Of a DNA stretch of 64,000 bases, positions 22,904 through 34,640 are shown piece after piece. Each line of letters starts with the position of its first letter. Within the stretch, counting starts at the first letter, position 1. A program made the translations under genes and the position numbers. Source of the DNA: Heterodera schachtii (lineage: Eukaryota; Nematoda; Chromadorea; Rhabditida; Heteroderidae); the NCBI GenBank assembly GCA_023374025.1, contig SIJG01000022.1, positions 186,001 through 250,000 on the forward strand, given 5' to 3'. Under the pieces are notes generated by a model that ran no database searches, was not told the origin of the DNA, and saw only the letters and a list, made by a program, of their open reading frames with translations.

Positions 22904-24148
22904 TCAAGGCAAATCAAATTTACAAACGGGACACCTACGGCTGATTCTCAGCCAGGGGACAATACAAGAGGTATGGAAAATGTGAAAACAATGGAGTGAA
23001 GTGGCCCCCTCCCCAATCACAAAGGAGCACATGCAAATTGGGCAGTCAAGGGATTTTTCAATATGAATGCGTGAAATGTCAAAAGTGGGCAGCAAACGAA
23101 TTTTACGGGCGGGATATGGCCTTTGTCTTTCCACCCCCCTAATTTCTTCGACATCTGGGGACAAATCGAATCGGACCCTCAAACGAACCGGTTCAGCAGC
23201 GCGTCTTTGTGTTGGTCGCGCACCAGCAGTACGACTCGCACAACGACTCGGACGTGGCTCAAGACCAACGGTGCCCTGAGAACCAAAAGTTTATTCATCA
23301 TAAAGCAATAAAATTACACAAATCGTAATAAAAAGATCATTTCCTCACATTGTTGTTGTTGTCCAGGTCCGCGTCCACGCGTTGTTCATCAACGGCATTG
23401 GTCACGTTTGTCGGCACACGGACCGCATCACGCCCTGCGCCAACTTGAACGGGCACCATTGGTGGAATGTTTGCCGGAGACTTAAACACAAGTTTCATAA
23501 AAAATTATCAATTTAAAAATTTAAAAAAAAAACTTACCTCTGGGGCCACGTGCGGCACCACAAGCGCATTGGGGCCTCCAACCCCAATGCGGAACCAGCA
23601 GTCCAGTCGCTGGTATTTGGCACGGGTCACGCAGTTGGTGAACCAGTAGGCGGTGCCAACACACAAGGCCGCCAGCGTACCCGCGTGCGCCTGCCATCCC
23701 GAGGCCTTCAACGCGGTGGCCGTCACCCGTGCGAAGCACACAGTTGGTCACGGCAAGTGGCCCAGCTGGCGTCGGCTGCGCAGGACGGTGGTCAATCGAC
23801 ACGACGATCAGGCACAGCGGACTAAAAAATACTCGCGCACAATTTAATTATCGATTTGAAACTTAAACTTACGGCAATGGCTGACCCAATGCAGAAACGC
23901 AGCCATTCAAAAATTGAAGGTTGTTCGTGCCGTCCGCACAGAAAGGCTCCTGAAATGGCAAAATTAAAAAAAAAAAAAAAAAACAAGTAAGCACCGCCAT
24001 TTGCTGGTGGGACGCGTTGACGAGGATGGGTTGCACCAACTGCGCAACCTTTAAAATAATAAATTATTAGTTTTTTATTATATTTTTAAATTATGACTTG
24101 GCCAAAGGGCGGCATTTGGCCGAAAACGGTTGGTAGCTGCTGAGCCAT
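22904..24148 (-). CDS. RING-H2 finger protein, six exons, probable frameshift
   Basis: Exons 24098-24148 (start MAQQLPTVFGQM), 23995-24048, 23873-23949, 23538-23821, 23349-23480 and 22904-23275, all with GT-AG borders. About 322 residues. Exon 4 encodes a hydrophobic segment near AGTLAALCVGTAYWF. The last exon ends in a C3H2C3 RING: CPICMCSF, then CFHIFHTSC and CPVCKFDLP at the very C terminus, which predicts an E3 ubiquitin ligase binding two zinc ions. Within exon 4 the open frame changes by one base near 23750; entry phase and exit phase cannot otherwise be reconciled, so a 1-nt indel (real or sequencing) is likely. GC-rich like the polymerase remnant just downstream. Whether it is host gene or element cargo is open. 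Confidence 0.6.
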
Positions 24149-24214
24149 AAAATAAAAGACAATTGAATTTTTCGCTGTAAAAATAGAAAATTTGTTTTTT
24201 TTTTAATATTGTAT

Positions 24215-24905
24215 AGCTTTTCTTTTCTTAACTTTAAAAAAATTTCTGTTTATTTTTCTTGGCTTTTCGTTTGCATTTTCTTTTTAATATCGCGCTGCTT
24301 TTCTTTTCTTAATTTTAAAATTTCTATTTATTTTTTTCTTGGCTTTCCGCTTTTTTTAAATATTGCGCAGCTTTTCTTTTCTTAGCTTTTTAAAATTTCC
24401 TTAAATTTTTCATTGCTTTTCATATTGTTTTTTTAAAATATTGCGCAGCTTTTCTTTTCTGAATTTAAAATTTCAATTTTATTTTTTCTTGGCTTTTCGT
24501 TTCTTTCTTTTTAATATTGCGCAGCTTTTTCTTTTCTTAGCTTTAAAATTTTCCTTAAATTTTTCATTGCTTTTCGACTTGTTTTTTTAAATATTGCGCA
24601 GCTTTTCTTTTCTGAATTTAAAAAAATTTCTATTTATTTTTTCATGGCTTTTCGTTTTTTAAATATTACGCAGCTTTTCTCTTCTTCATTTTAATTTTCC
24701 TTGGCTTTTCGTTTGCTTTCTTTTAAATATTGCGCAGCTTTTTCTTTTCTTAACTTTAAAGTTTCTATTTATTTTTCATTGCTTTTCGTCTTGTTTTTTA
24801 AATATTGCGCAGCTTTTCTTTTCTTAATTTTAAATTTCTTTTCTATTTTTCTTGGCTTTTCGTTTGATTGCTTGGCTTTTTGTTTTGTTTGCTTTTCTTT
24901 TCTTT
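24215..24905. repeat. T-rich minisatellite, period about 72 bp
   Basis: Eight to nine diverged units marked by attgcgcagcttttcttttctt followed by ttggcttttcgtttg or cattgcttttcg. Units vary in length from about 63 to 80 bp. Confidence 0.85.
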
Positions 24906-25194
24906 GTTAGATTAATTAATTAAATAATTTGTTAGTGAGTTATAATAAACAAAATTAATGAACAATATAAAAATATTGAACGGGACAAATAAATAAAACG
25001 GATAAGAAATCAATATGAAGTGGAGAAAATGGAAATGAAAATGATGGGTTGGTGGAGAACGGACAGTTGCAGATGAACAAAAGATAAGAATCTAACGGAT
25101 GGGAGGGGTCCGCGTCGCTGTGCACAGTGAAGTGAGAACAGAGGGGGGGGGGGGGCATTTGAATCGTTGGAGAAGTTCAGACGGCACATTAGGT
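24906..25194. other. Spacer between satellites
   Basis: AT-rich, then a run of about 15 G at 25141-25155. No gene. Confidence 0.6.
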
Positions 25195-26340
25195 CGTCAA
25201 TCCACCACTCCCTAAGCTGAACGGCGAAAGAATTTCGCCTCAGGCACCATTTTGAGCGAGTTTTCCCGACGCCCCGCCCCCTCGCGCACCCCCGAGACTC
25301 GCGCAGCAAAACTCGCGCACCCCTTGGCCGATTGACTTCAACTTTCATAGGCCGTCATTCCACCACCCCCTAAGCTGAACGGCGAAAGAATTCGCCTCTG
25401 GCACCATTTTGAGCGGAGTTTCCCGACGCCCCGCCCACTCGCGCACCCCCTCCCCCATGCGTAGCAAAACTCGCGCACCCCTTGGCCGATTGACTTCAAA
25501 TTTCACAGGCCGTCATTCCACCACCACCTAAGCTGAACGGCGAAAGAATTTCGCCTCATGGCACTATTTTGAGTTGAGTTTTCCCGACGCCCCGCCCCCT
25601 CGCGCACCCCTCCCCATGCGTAGCAAAACTCGCGCACCCCTTGTCCGATTGACTTCAAATTTTACAGGCCATCATTCCACCACCCCCTAAGCTGAACGGC
25701 GAAAGAATTTCGCCTCAGGCACCATTTTGAGCGAAGTTTTCCCGACGCCCCGCCCACTCGCGCACCCCCGAGACTTGCGTAGCAAAACTCGCGCACCCCT
25801 TGTCCGATTGACTTCAAATTTCACAGGCCATCATTCCACCACCCCCTAAGCTGAACGGCGAAAGAATTTCGCCTCAGGCACCATTTTGAGCGAAGTTTTC
25901 CCGACGCCCCGCCCCCTCGCGCACCCCCGAGACTCGCGCAGCAAAACTCGCGCACCCCTTGTCCGATTGACTTCAAATTTCACAGGCCATCATTCCACCA
26001 CCCCCTAAGCTGAACGGCGAAAGAATTTCGCCTCAGGCACCATTTTGAGCGAAGTTTTCCCGACGCCCCGCCCCCTCGCGCACCCCGAGACTCGCGCAGC
26101 AAAACTCGCGCACCCCTTGTCCGATTGACTTCAAATTTTACAGGCCATCATTCCACCACCCCCTAAGCTGAACGGCGAAAGAATTTCGCCTCAGGCACCA
26201 TTTTGAGCAGTACTTTCCCGACGCACCACCCCCTCGCGCACCCCTCCCCCATGCGTAGCAAAACTCGCGCACACCTTGTCCGATTGACTTCAAATTTCCC
26301 AGGACACGGCGAAAGAATTTCGCCTCAGGCACCATTTGAG
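25195..26340. repeat. GC-rich satellite, period about 157 bp
   Basis: Seven units, each with ccaccccctaagctgaacg, gaaagaatttcgcctc, cccgacgccccgcccc and ccgattgacttcaaatttc, spaced 157-160 bp, with a shortened last unit at 26300-26340. Composition is the opposite of the AT-rich array that follows. Confidence 0.95.
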
Positions 26341-26352
26341 CGAAGTTTTCCC

Positions 26353-26420
26353 CGACGCCCCGGTGGCCGACTGGTTAACGCGTCGGGCCAACCACACTCT
26401 CGGGTTCAATCCCGCGCGGC
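26353..26420 (+). other. tRNA-like sequence (Ser/Leu type A and B boxes)
   Basis: gtggccgactggttaacgcg matches the D-arm/A-box of class II tRNAs, and gggttcaatcccg matches the T-arm/B-box, 38 bases later. The stems do not pair cleanly and no anticodon loop is clear, so this is a tRNA-derived fragment or SINE head, not a working tRNA gene. Confidence 0.5.
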
Positions 26421-26554
26421 GAAACTCCCGCGCATTTAACACCAACAACCCAAAATCTCGCGCAACCCCCATCCCACACCCCCAAATCCCGACCCCACAC
26501 CGTCCCGCGCACCAGCCACCATCCCGAACACACATTTCTCGACGCACCCCCAGC

Positions 26555-26615
26555 CCTCCCCCCCCCCCCCCCCCCCCCCCAATAGGACACCGCCCCCCCC
26601 CCCCCCCTCCCCCCG
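26555..26615. repeat. Poly-C tract
   Basis: Two C-runs separated by aataggacacc. Length is likely unreliable in an assembly. Confidence 0.9.
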
Positions 26616-26680
26616 CTGATCCTCTCTCCCTTCAGTGGAGAAAATCAATCGATAATTCAAGTAGTCTTACCATGTAGTCA

Positions 26681-29600
26681 CCAATTGACTTTTCTCGGGA
26701 TTTTAAGCCCAAATGTTGAATTTTCTTGGGATTCACTTATAATTTTCAGTTAATAAGTTGTCAGTTTTATTCTTTAATTCTTTAGGTAAATCCCGAAAAC
26801 ATTGCACCAATTGACTTTTCTCCGGGTTTTAAGCCCAAATGTTGAATTTTCTTGTGATTCACCTATAATTTTCAGTTCATAAGTTGTCAGTTTTATTCTT
26901 TAATTCTATAGGTACATCCCGAAAACATTGCACCAATTGACTTTTCTCGGGATTTTAAGCCCAAATGTTGAATTTTCTTGGGATTCACTTATAATTTTCA
27001 GTTCATTAAGTTGTCAGTTTTATTCTTTAATTCTATAGGTAAATCCCGAAAACATTGCACCAATTGACTTTTCTCGGGATTTTAAGCCCAAATGTTGAAT
27101 TTTCTTGGGATTCACTTATAATTTTCAGTTAATTAAGTTGTCAGTTTTATTCTTTAATTCTATAGGTAAATCCCGAAAACATTGCACCAATTGACTTTTC
27201 TCGGGATTTTAAGCCCAAATGTTGAATTTTCTTGGGATTCACTTATAATTTTCAGTGAATTAAGTTGTCAGTTTTATTCTTTAATTCTATAGGTAAATCC
27301 CGAAAACATTGCACCAATTGACTTTTCTCGGGATTTTAAGCCCAAATGTTGAATTTTCTTGGGATTCACTTATAATTTTCAGTGAATTAAGTTGTCAGTT
27401 TTATTCTTTAATTCTATAGGTAAATCCCGAAAACATTGCACCAATTGACTTTTCTCGGGATTTTAAGCCCAAATGTTGAATTTTCTTGGGATTCACTTAT
27501 AATTTTCAGTTAATTAAGTTGTCAGTTTTATTCTTTAATTCTATAGGTAAATCCCGAAAACATTGCACCAATTGACTTTTCTCGGGATTTTAAGCCCAAA
27601 TGTTGAATTTTCTTGGGATTCACTTATAATTTTCAGTGAATTAAGTTGTCAGTTTTATTCTTTAATTCTATAGGTAAATCCCGAAAACATTGCACCAATT
27701 GACTTTTCTCGGGATTTTAAGCCCAAATGTTGAATTTTCTTGGGATTCACTTATAATTTTCAGTGAATTAAGTTGTCAGTTTTATTCTTTAATTCTATAG
27801 GTAAATCCCGAAAACATTGCACCAATTGACTTTTCTCGGGATTTTAAGCCCAAATGTTGAATTTTCTTGGGATTCACTTATAATTTTCAGTGAATTAAGT
27901 TGTCAGTTTTATTCTTTAATTCTATAGGTAAATCCCGAAAACATTGCACCAATTGACTTTTCTCGGGATTTTAAGCCCAAATGTTGAATTTTCTTGGGAT
28001 TCACTTATAATTTTCAGTTAATTAAGTTGTCAGTTTTATTCTTTAATTCTATAGGTAAATCCCGAAAACATTGCACCAATTGACTTTTCTCGGGATTTTA
28101 AGCCCAAATGTTGAATTTTCTTGGGATTCACTTATAATTTTCAGTGAATTAAGTTGTCAGTTTTATTCTTTAATTCTATAGGTAAATCCCGAAAACATTG
28201 CACCAATTGACTTTTCTCGGGATTTTAAGCCCAAATGTTGAATTTTCTTGGGATTCACTTATAATTTTCAGTTAATTAAGTTGTCAGTTTTATTCTTTAA
28301 TTCTATAGGTAAATCCCGAAAACATTGCACCAATTGACTTTTCTCGGGATTTTAAGCCCAAATGTTGAATTTTCTTGGGATTCACTTATAATTTTCAGTT
28401 CATTAAGTTGTCAGTTTTATTCTTTAATTCTATAGGTAAATCCCGAAAACATTGCACCAATTGACTTTTCTCGGGATTTTAAGCCCAAATGTTGAATTTT
28501 CTTGGGATTCACTTATAATTTTCAGTTAATTAAGTTGTCAGTTTTATTCTTTAATTCTATAGGTAAATCCCGAAAACATTGCACCAATTGACTTTTCTCG
28601 GGATTTTAAGCCCAAATGTTGAATTTTCTTGGGATTCACTTATAATTTTCAGTTCATTAAGTTGTCAGTTTTATTCTTTAATTCTATAGGTAAATCCCGA
28701 AAACATTGCACCAATTGACTTTTCTCGGGATTTTAAGCCCAAATGTTGAATTTTCTTGGGATTCACTTATAATTTTCAGTGCATTAAGTTGTCAGTTTTA
28801 TTCTTTAATTCTATAGGTAAATCCCGAAAACATTGCACGAATTGACTTTTCTCGGAATTTTAAGCCCAAATGTTGAATTTTCTTGGGATTCACTTATAAT
28901 TTTCAGTTCATTAAGTTGTCAGTTTTATTCTTTAATTCTATAGGTAAATCCCGAAAACATTGCACCAATTGACTTTTCTCGGGATTTTAAGCCCAAATGT
29001 TGAATTTTCTTGGGATTCACTTATAATTTTCAGTTCATTAAGTTGTCAGTTTTATTCTTTAATTCTATAGGTAAATCCCGAAAACATTGCACCAATTGAC
29101 TTTTCTCGGAATTTTAAGCCCAAATGTTGAATTTTCTTGGGATTCACTTATAATTTTCAGTTCATTAAGTTGTCAGTTTTATTCTTTAATTCTATAGGTA
29201 CATCCCGAAAACATTGCACCAATTGGTTTTTCTCGGGATTTTAAGCCCAAATGTTGAATTTTCTTGGGATTCACTGATAATTTTCAGTTCATTAAGTTGT
29301 CAGTTTTAATCTTTAATTCTATAGGTAAATCCCGAAAACATTGCACCAATTGACTTTTCTCGGGATTTTAAGCCCAAATGTTGAATTTTCTTGGGATTCA
29401 CTTATAATTTCAGTTCATTAAGTTGTCAGTTTTATTCTTTAATTCTATAGGTAAATCCCGAAAACATTGCACCAATTGACTTTTCTCGGGATTTTAAGCC
29501 CAAATGTTGAATTTTCTTGGGATTCACTTATAATTTTCAGTTCATTAAGTTGTCAGTTTTATTCTTTAATTCTATAGGTAAATCCCGAAAACATTGCACC

Positions 29601-29716
29601 AATTGACTTTTCTCGGGATTTTAAGCCCAAATGTTGAATTTTCTTGGGATTCACTAATAATTTTCAGTTCATTAAGTTGTCAGTTTTATTCTTTAATTCT
29701 ATAGGTAAATCCCGAA
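26681..29716. repeat. 127-bp satellite array, about 24 units
   Basis: Units start ccaattgacttttctcggga and end gaaaacattgca. The first two are 126 bp, most others 127 bp, with very few substitutions. One position varies in blocks (gttaatt, gtgaatt, gttcatt). Each junction holds an inverted pair, aaatcccgaaaa and ttttctcgggattt. The last unit is cut at gaaaac, where the 42-bp array begins. Confidence 0.97.
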
Positions 29717-29955
29717 AACTTGGGCCTCGGAATTCCGTTTCCGATTTGCTAAAATTTTTGGGGCCTCGGAATTCCGTTTCCGATTTGCTAAAATTTTTGG
29801 GGCCTCGGAATTCCGTTCCGATTTGCTAAAATTTTTGGGCCTCGGAATTCCGTTTCGATTTGCTACAATTTTTGGGGCCTCGGAATTCCGTTTCCGATTT
29901 GCTAAAATCGTTGGGGCCTCGGAATTCCGTTTCCGTTGCGCAAATTTTTGGGCCT
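29717..29955 (+). repeat. 42-bp tandem array, left outer end of palindrome
   Basis: Six units containing ggcctcggaattccgtttcc and gatttgctaaaattttt. The same unit, inverted, forms the right outer end at 41365-41672. Confidence 0.9.
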
Positions 29956-30099
29956 CGGAGTGCCATCCTTGTTTACATATATAGAAGAGTTTCTTTCCAA
30001 ATTAAACCAAGTGTCGTAATTAATTCAATTACTGTCCTCATTCTCCTAGTATTAATTTTATGGGAATTTTTTGGCAAAAAAAAAAAAATGAATAAAAAT

Positions 30100-30200
30100 T
30101 GCAGCAATTGGATCGCCAAATTCTTGAGCTGCAGCAACGAGCGGACCAATTGCGACAACAAATTGCTAATGAAAATAGATGAGAGCGATATCAAATGATG
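30100..30200 (+). pseudogene. Coiled-coil exon, truncated left-arm copy
   Basis: Starts like the right-arm exon (QLDRQILELQQRADQLRQQ) but is cut after about 27 codons by an internal deletion of some 120 bp. Confidence 0.6.
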
Positions 30201-30871
30201 CGGAGAATTGGAAAAAGTGATCGGAAATCGAACCGAATGAAAATGACGCTGGGCTATGGATGACCGATGGAGATTGATCAGCAATGAGTGATTGATCAAT
30301 TTATGCCTTTTAAAATTTTTTGTCTGGTCATAAAAACTTTATTATCAAATAATTATAAAAAACAGTTTATAATTTGAATTACAAAATGAATGATATATAG
30401 GGATTTCATTTTAGGCACAAAAAATCCCGAAATAGGCACCTAAAAAGGCAGAAAAAACGCAAAAGAGGTATTAAATAGGCACAAAAATAGCCAAACAAAA
30501 TTTTTTTATTAAATTTGATCAAAAAACTATTAATTTGCTTATATTTCAATTGTTTTAAAAAAAATTTCCAGTAAGGACAATTTTTAAACAAAAATTTTTA
30601 TTAAGAAAAAATAATTAAATTTTGGGTTCAATTTTTGTGAAATTTTTTTCAATTCTTAGGGGGTGATTTTCTGAATTTTTTCAAGATGATTCTTACGGGT
30701 GTATTTTTCGTTTTTATTGCGCATTGCCAAAAAATAGAAGCCCTAATGATATATTTTGAGCTTTTCGTTTCGGTCCAACAGAAAAGCTCAAATGCATAAG
30801 CGATTAAGAAATTTTAAATTAAAAATGGATAAAACTGATTTTTTTTCTCGCCTAATTTGCCATAAGTTCAA
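30201..30871. other. Palindrome arm between coiled-coil exon and LTR
   Basis: No gene. It holds repeated aaataggcac motifs at 30410-30480 that resemble similar iterations near 59.5 and 59.95 kb. Inverted copy at 40321-41020. Confidence 0.5.
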
Positions 30872-31190
30872 TGTTTATTAAACCAATAAAAGCATACCTG
30901 CGGTGTCTGCACTTTGGTCTTTTTATTTATTTTTTGTTTTTGGCATTTTTGCATTGACCCATTTTCCACCAATTCTCATAGTAAACATTTTATCCATCCA
31001 TCTCTCAATCCTTACCAAATCCTTCTCTCCAAAAATTCTCTCTCTCCGCTTTGTGTAATGTGGCCTAGACCATTCTCACCCGCTTGGCTCCTCCCAAAAT
31101 TGTGCCGTATTTAAGCTCTCTTTCTGCTTTGGATTTTAACCCTTCTTACTGCCATTCTCCCTTCCTACTTACTCTACCTTTTGCTTACTC
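30872..31190 (+). mobile_element. Truncated LTR, left arm
   Basis: Begins TGTTTATTAAACC like the complete LTR on the right. Only about 319 of 522 bases remain, then it runs directly into gag: the 3' LTR part, primer site and gag start are deleted. Confidence 0.85.
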
Positions 31191-31196
31191 TTAAAA

Positions 31197-34100
31197 TTGG
31201 AACAATCAATGGCTGATTTGGAAGACCGTGAAGAATTGGACCATTTTCAGATGGAGGAAAAAGTCATAAAAATAGAAGGAAGAATAGACACAGTCGGTTT
31301 AAATCTGAAAAGTCTTGAAAAGTTTACGAAAGTCAGATTTAACAATATAGTTGAGAAAATGAAAAGTGAAATGGCGAAAATGACAGAAGACATTGATATT
31401 TTGAGAAAACGAATTGAATTTTTGGAAATGGAGGGAGCGTCAGATGAAAACCTATGGGCCGAAAATGGACATTCATTTGAGCATGAGCAATTTCTTAACG
31501 AAGACCCACCAAATTCCGGAGAAAACTGTGAAATAATGATCTCTGACCCATTTCTTGGTGGAATTGCCCCGTTGGAAAGTTATGATGGAAATCCGAGTAT
31601 TTCATTCTCGAGGTGGTCCTCAAAATTCGAGGACATGCTTTCGCTATATCCACAGCTTACTGAGGCGCAGAAATTAAGTCGTTTAAGAATTCTGTTGATT
31701 GGACAAGCACGCGCCGAGTTGGAATCAATGGAACCGCAACCGGAAAACTTAGCTAGTGCATTAAATTTTTTAAGACAAAAATTTGAAAATGAGAATACAC
31801 GCTCAATTGCCCGTCAGGCACTCTCCATTTGTAAACAGGCGCCGGGAGAGCGAGTTTACGAGTTCGCAAATCGATTAAATGAGGCAATAAGAACTGCACT
31901 GGCCGGAGAGGGTGAAGACGTGATAAGGAAAAGACTTTTTGAAGAATTTGTGGAAAGATTAACCCCCGACCTACAATTTGAAGTTAAAGCGGGAAGGCCA
32001 ACTAATTATTCAAGTGCATATGAACTAGCACAGCATTTTGAACTGCTTTTATGTTCAAGACGAACAAATCAAATTTCGGTCGCTGATTCCGTGGCGGAAT
32101 TGTCTACAAAGGTCGAGGCTTTGACCATTCGGCAAAGTCATCAAGGGATAAATAATAAAATGGGAAATGAAAGACGGAGATGTTATTACTGCAGAAGGCC
32201 GGGACATGTAGTAAGAGATTGCAGAACAAAGAAAAATGATGAAAGACAAAATGTCCGCGGGCGGCAAAGCGGAGGCGGCTATTATGAAAGAGAAAGGCAA
32301 TGGAACACCGGCACAGACGAAGGAAATTCGCGTTTTACGAGGGGAATGGCCCCAAGAAATGAAAGGAATTTCAGAGGGACGCCGACGCCAAATGCTAACC
32401 CCAGGGATTATGCCAATTCATCACAATCGCCTGGGAGAAGAGTTCATTTTGGGGGAAGATTAGGGGCCGCAAGAGTTGCTAGTCCTATTTTGTTGGCGTT
32501 TATTGCTATTTTTGCGTTATTTACGCCTAATACGGCAATGAATGCAGCAGCCGGTCCCATGATTTGCTTACCAGACGCACCATTAAGTCTTTGGTCTATT
32601 CCCACCGATCCATTTTGTCCAACTTGGATGCCAACAGAAGAGCCAACTCCAGCACAATTCACAATCTTTCGGCAAAACACCATACAGTATAAAACGGAGG
32701 CTATAGTATGTAAATGTGTAAAAACGAGTATTTCCCGGAGGATTGGCTTATTTTGGACTAAATACGAAGAAATAACCTCCCATCCCATTGATGTTCCGAC
32801 GGCAACTTGCCATCAAATGAAAGAGCTTAATCACTCGCCAGCAGGAGACTTAAGTCCAACAAATAATGGAACATTAAGAATTACAAATAATTCTTTGGAG
32901 GTGGGATGGAGAGCATGGCCTGCTGGTTTATTTTGGAGCACAATAGATGTGTCAAATTGTTATGTTTATGAAACAGTCGTATTTACCAGGCATGGAATGC
33001 CCGGAATTAGTACGCCAATAAGTGAATGCACAGCATGCATTTACCAGTCAGGGGCATGCCGATGCCCACAGGCTAGTCTGATCTGGAAACCGGATGAAAC
33101 CCAGCAATGTGCCTATGTCAGAGTCGGAGGCTGGGGCGGAGAATACTCGACATTGATTTGGACAGCCAATTATGGAGATTTCGCCCTAACATTTTTAAAT
33201 GCCTCGAGAAAAACGGACTGTAATGGGGCAGAATTTGTAATTTCGGACCAAGCATTCGCCGTACCGTCACACCAATATGACGAGATTGTAAACCGAAATA
33301 GGGAAAGTAATATGGGACGAAGAGAAAGAGATGTTGGCTTGGTCTACTCGTCTCAATTAGCAGCGCAACTGACTGCCCTAAGCGTCAAAATTTCTCGAAA
33401 TACGCAGCGTCTTTTTGCTGAAACAATCAGGAAAATTTGCTCAAGTTTACAATTTTTGGCTGATCAAACAATTGCACTCGCTGATGCAAACCCGACCCTT
33501 TTGGTACGTTTTTATTTGGCAAATCCCTATTTATCAGCAAGATTAGTGGCAAAAGAGACTCTGGAAATAAAGCCGTGTTTTCCATTACTTGAGCGTGACA
33601 TGCATTTTAGCTGGCAAAAAGGGCATTGTTTTGAGCAGCTCCCCATCACTTTTACATTATATGGGAGACCAAAACACGGATTTTTGGACACAAAAACTAT
33701 GATAATTCGCTCGAGGGCAAGCGAAACGGATTGCCAGAAATATCGTTTCTTATATATGGCAACAAAAGAAAACATTTTGCAATTTGACCAATTAAATGGT
33801 GATATAAATCATATCCCCTCTGATTCTCTCCATCAGCTCTCACGGCATGGGAAAATTGATTTTCCTGAATTTCCGGTTCAGCTTTTTAAGAATAAAGTAA
33901 TGGCAAATTTGACTGAATTATATTCACCGGAAAATTTTAACGAGACAATTGAAGCAGCAAAGATTGTTCAAGAAATTACCCGCTTATCAAAGCCTGACTC
34001 GTGGGACGAACAGTCAGAACGAACTGATCAAATTGCGGCAACAATTGTTGCCAACGGATTATTTGCTTTCTTAAGAGGAGGCCTTTTTACGTTAAATCAA

Positions 34101-34228
34101 TTGTGGGTGTTTATCTGCTGCTGCTATGTCACGATAACTATTTTAATCCAATTATTCCTCCCACAACGAATTGCCCAAGCCTTTCAGTACTTAGGACTGA
34201 TCGGTCAAATTACAAAGATTTTTCGGAA
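31197..34228 (+). pseudogene. gag-env inverted copy (left arm)
   Basis: Plus-strand copy of residues 77 to about 1085 of the retroelement polyprotein: Gag with CCHC knuckle (CYYCRRPGHVVRDC), then the envelope-like segment up to its membrane anchor. The frame is open, continuing as nonsense into antisense pol as far as 34439. It lacks its own Gag start and all enzymes. The open frame over 3 kb implies recent duplication or ongoing conversion with the other arm. Confidence 0.85.
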
Positions 34229-34237
34229 AAAATTTTC

Positions 34238-34640
34238 TCTTATTTTCAAAACAATTTCTGACAAAATTGGGTCCTCAATTGTTTCTTTCTCAATTTTATC
34301 ACGACTTATTTCATTTTCGTTTTCTTCTGAAACGAGCAAATATGGTATTTCTTCTTTTATTTTTGCTTCTATTTGTTCCCATTTTATTGGTACACGTGAC
34401 AGAGCGTCTGCCACACGGTTTGCCTTTCCCTCCAAGTAAATAACCTTGGGTTCAAATTCTTGTAAAGCCATTAGCCAACGGTTTAATTTTGGGTTAGAAC
34501 TCGACTTTGAAAACAAAAAGGTCAGTGGGCGATGGTCCGTTAAAATGATTATTTCGGATCCATATATTATTGGCTGCAGTTGCGGATGCGTCGGTAAACA
34601 AATAAAATGGCAGATTATAATCCGGCGCTCTAAGGCAGGG
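34238..34640 (-). pseudogene. RNase H 3' remnant of retroelement
   Basis: Minus-strand continuation of the retroelement in a second frame: LTDHRPLTFLFSKSSSNPKL, then LEGKANRVADALSRVP, the conserved end of Ty3/Gypsy RNase H. About 60-70 residues between FTDASA (end of the RT frame, near 34590) and this part are missing, so an internal deletion both removed the RNase H core and shifted the frame. Sequence stops at the palindrome centre, so no integrase follows. Confidence 0.8.

Larger units (their letters stand above)
29717..34228. repeat. Left arm of 12-kb palindrome
   Basis: Inverted match to 36302-41672. It lacks about 640 bp present on the right (39345-39985, between LTR and gag) and about 120 bp in the coiled-coil exon. 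Otherwise nearly identical: two amino-acid changes in about 1000 gag-env codons. Confidence 0.95.

Noticed and set aside
26353..26420. Functional tRNA gene
   Set aside because: Acceptor and T stems do not pair properly and no anticodon loop is identifiable.
26336..26677. Pro-rich ORF with overlapping antisense ORFs
   Set aside because: Translated GC satellite, tRNA-like piece and poly-C tract.
26681..29716. Regular repeat array resembling CRISPR spacing
   Set aside because: Units are identical throughout with no unique spacers; it is a eukaryotic satellite.
29644..29829. ORF with repeated LGPRNSVSDLLKF units
   Set aside because: 42-bp tandem array read in frame; the inverted array shows the same.
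34228..34439. Extension of the left-arm gag-env frame
   Set aside because: This part is antisense of the retroelement's pol; the frame stays open by chance.
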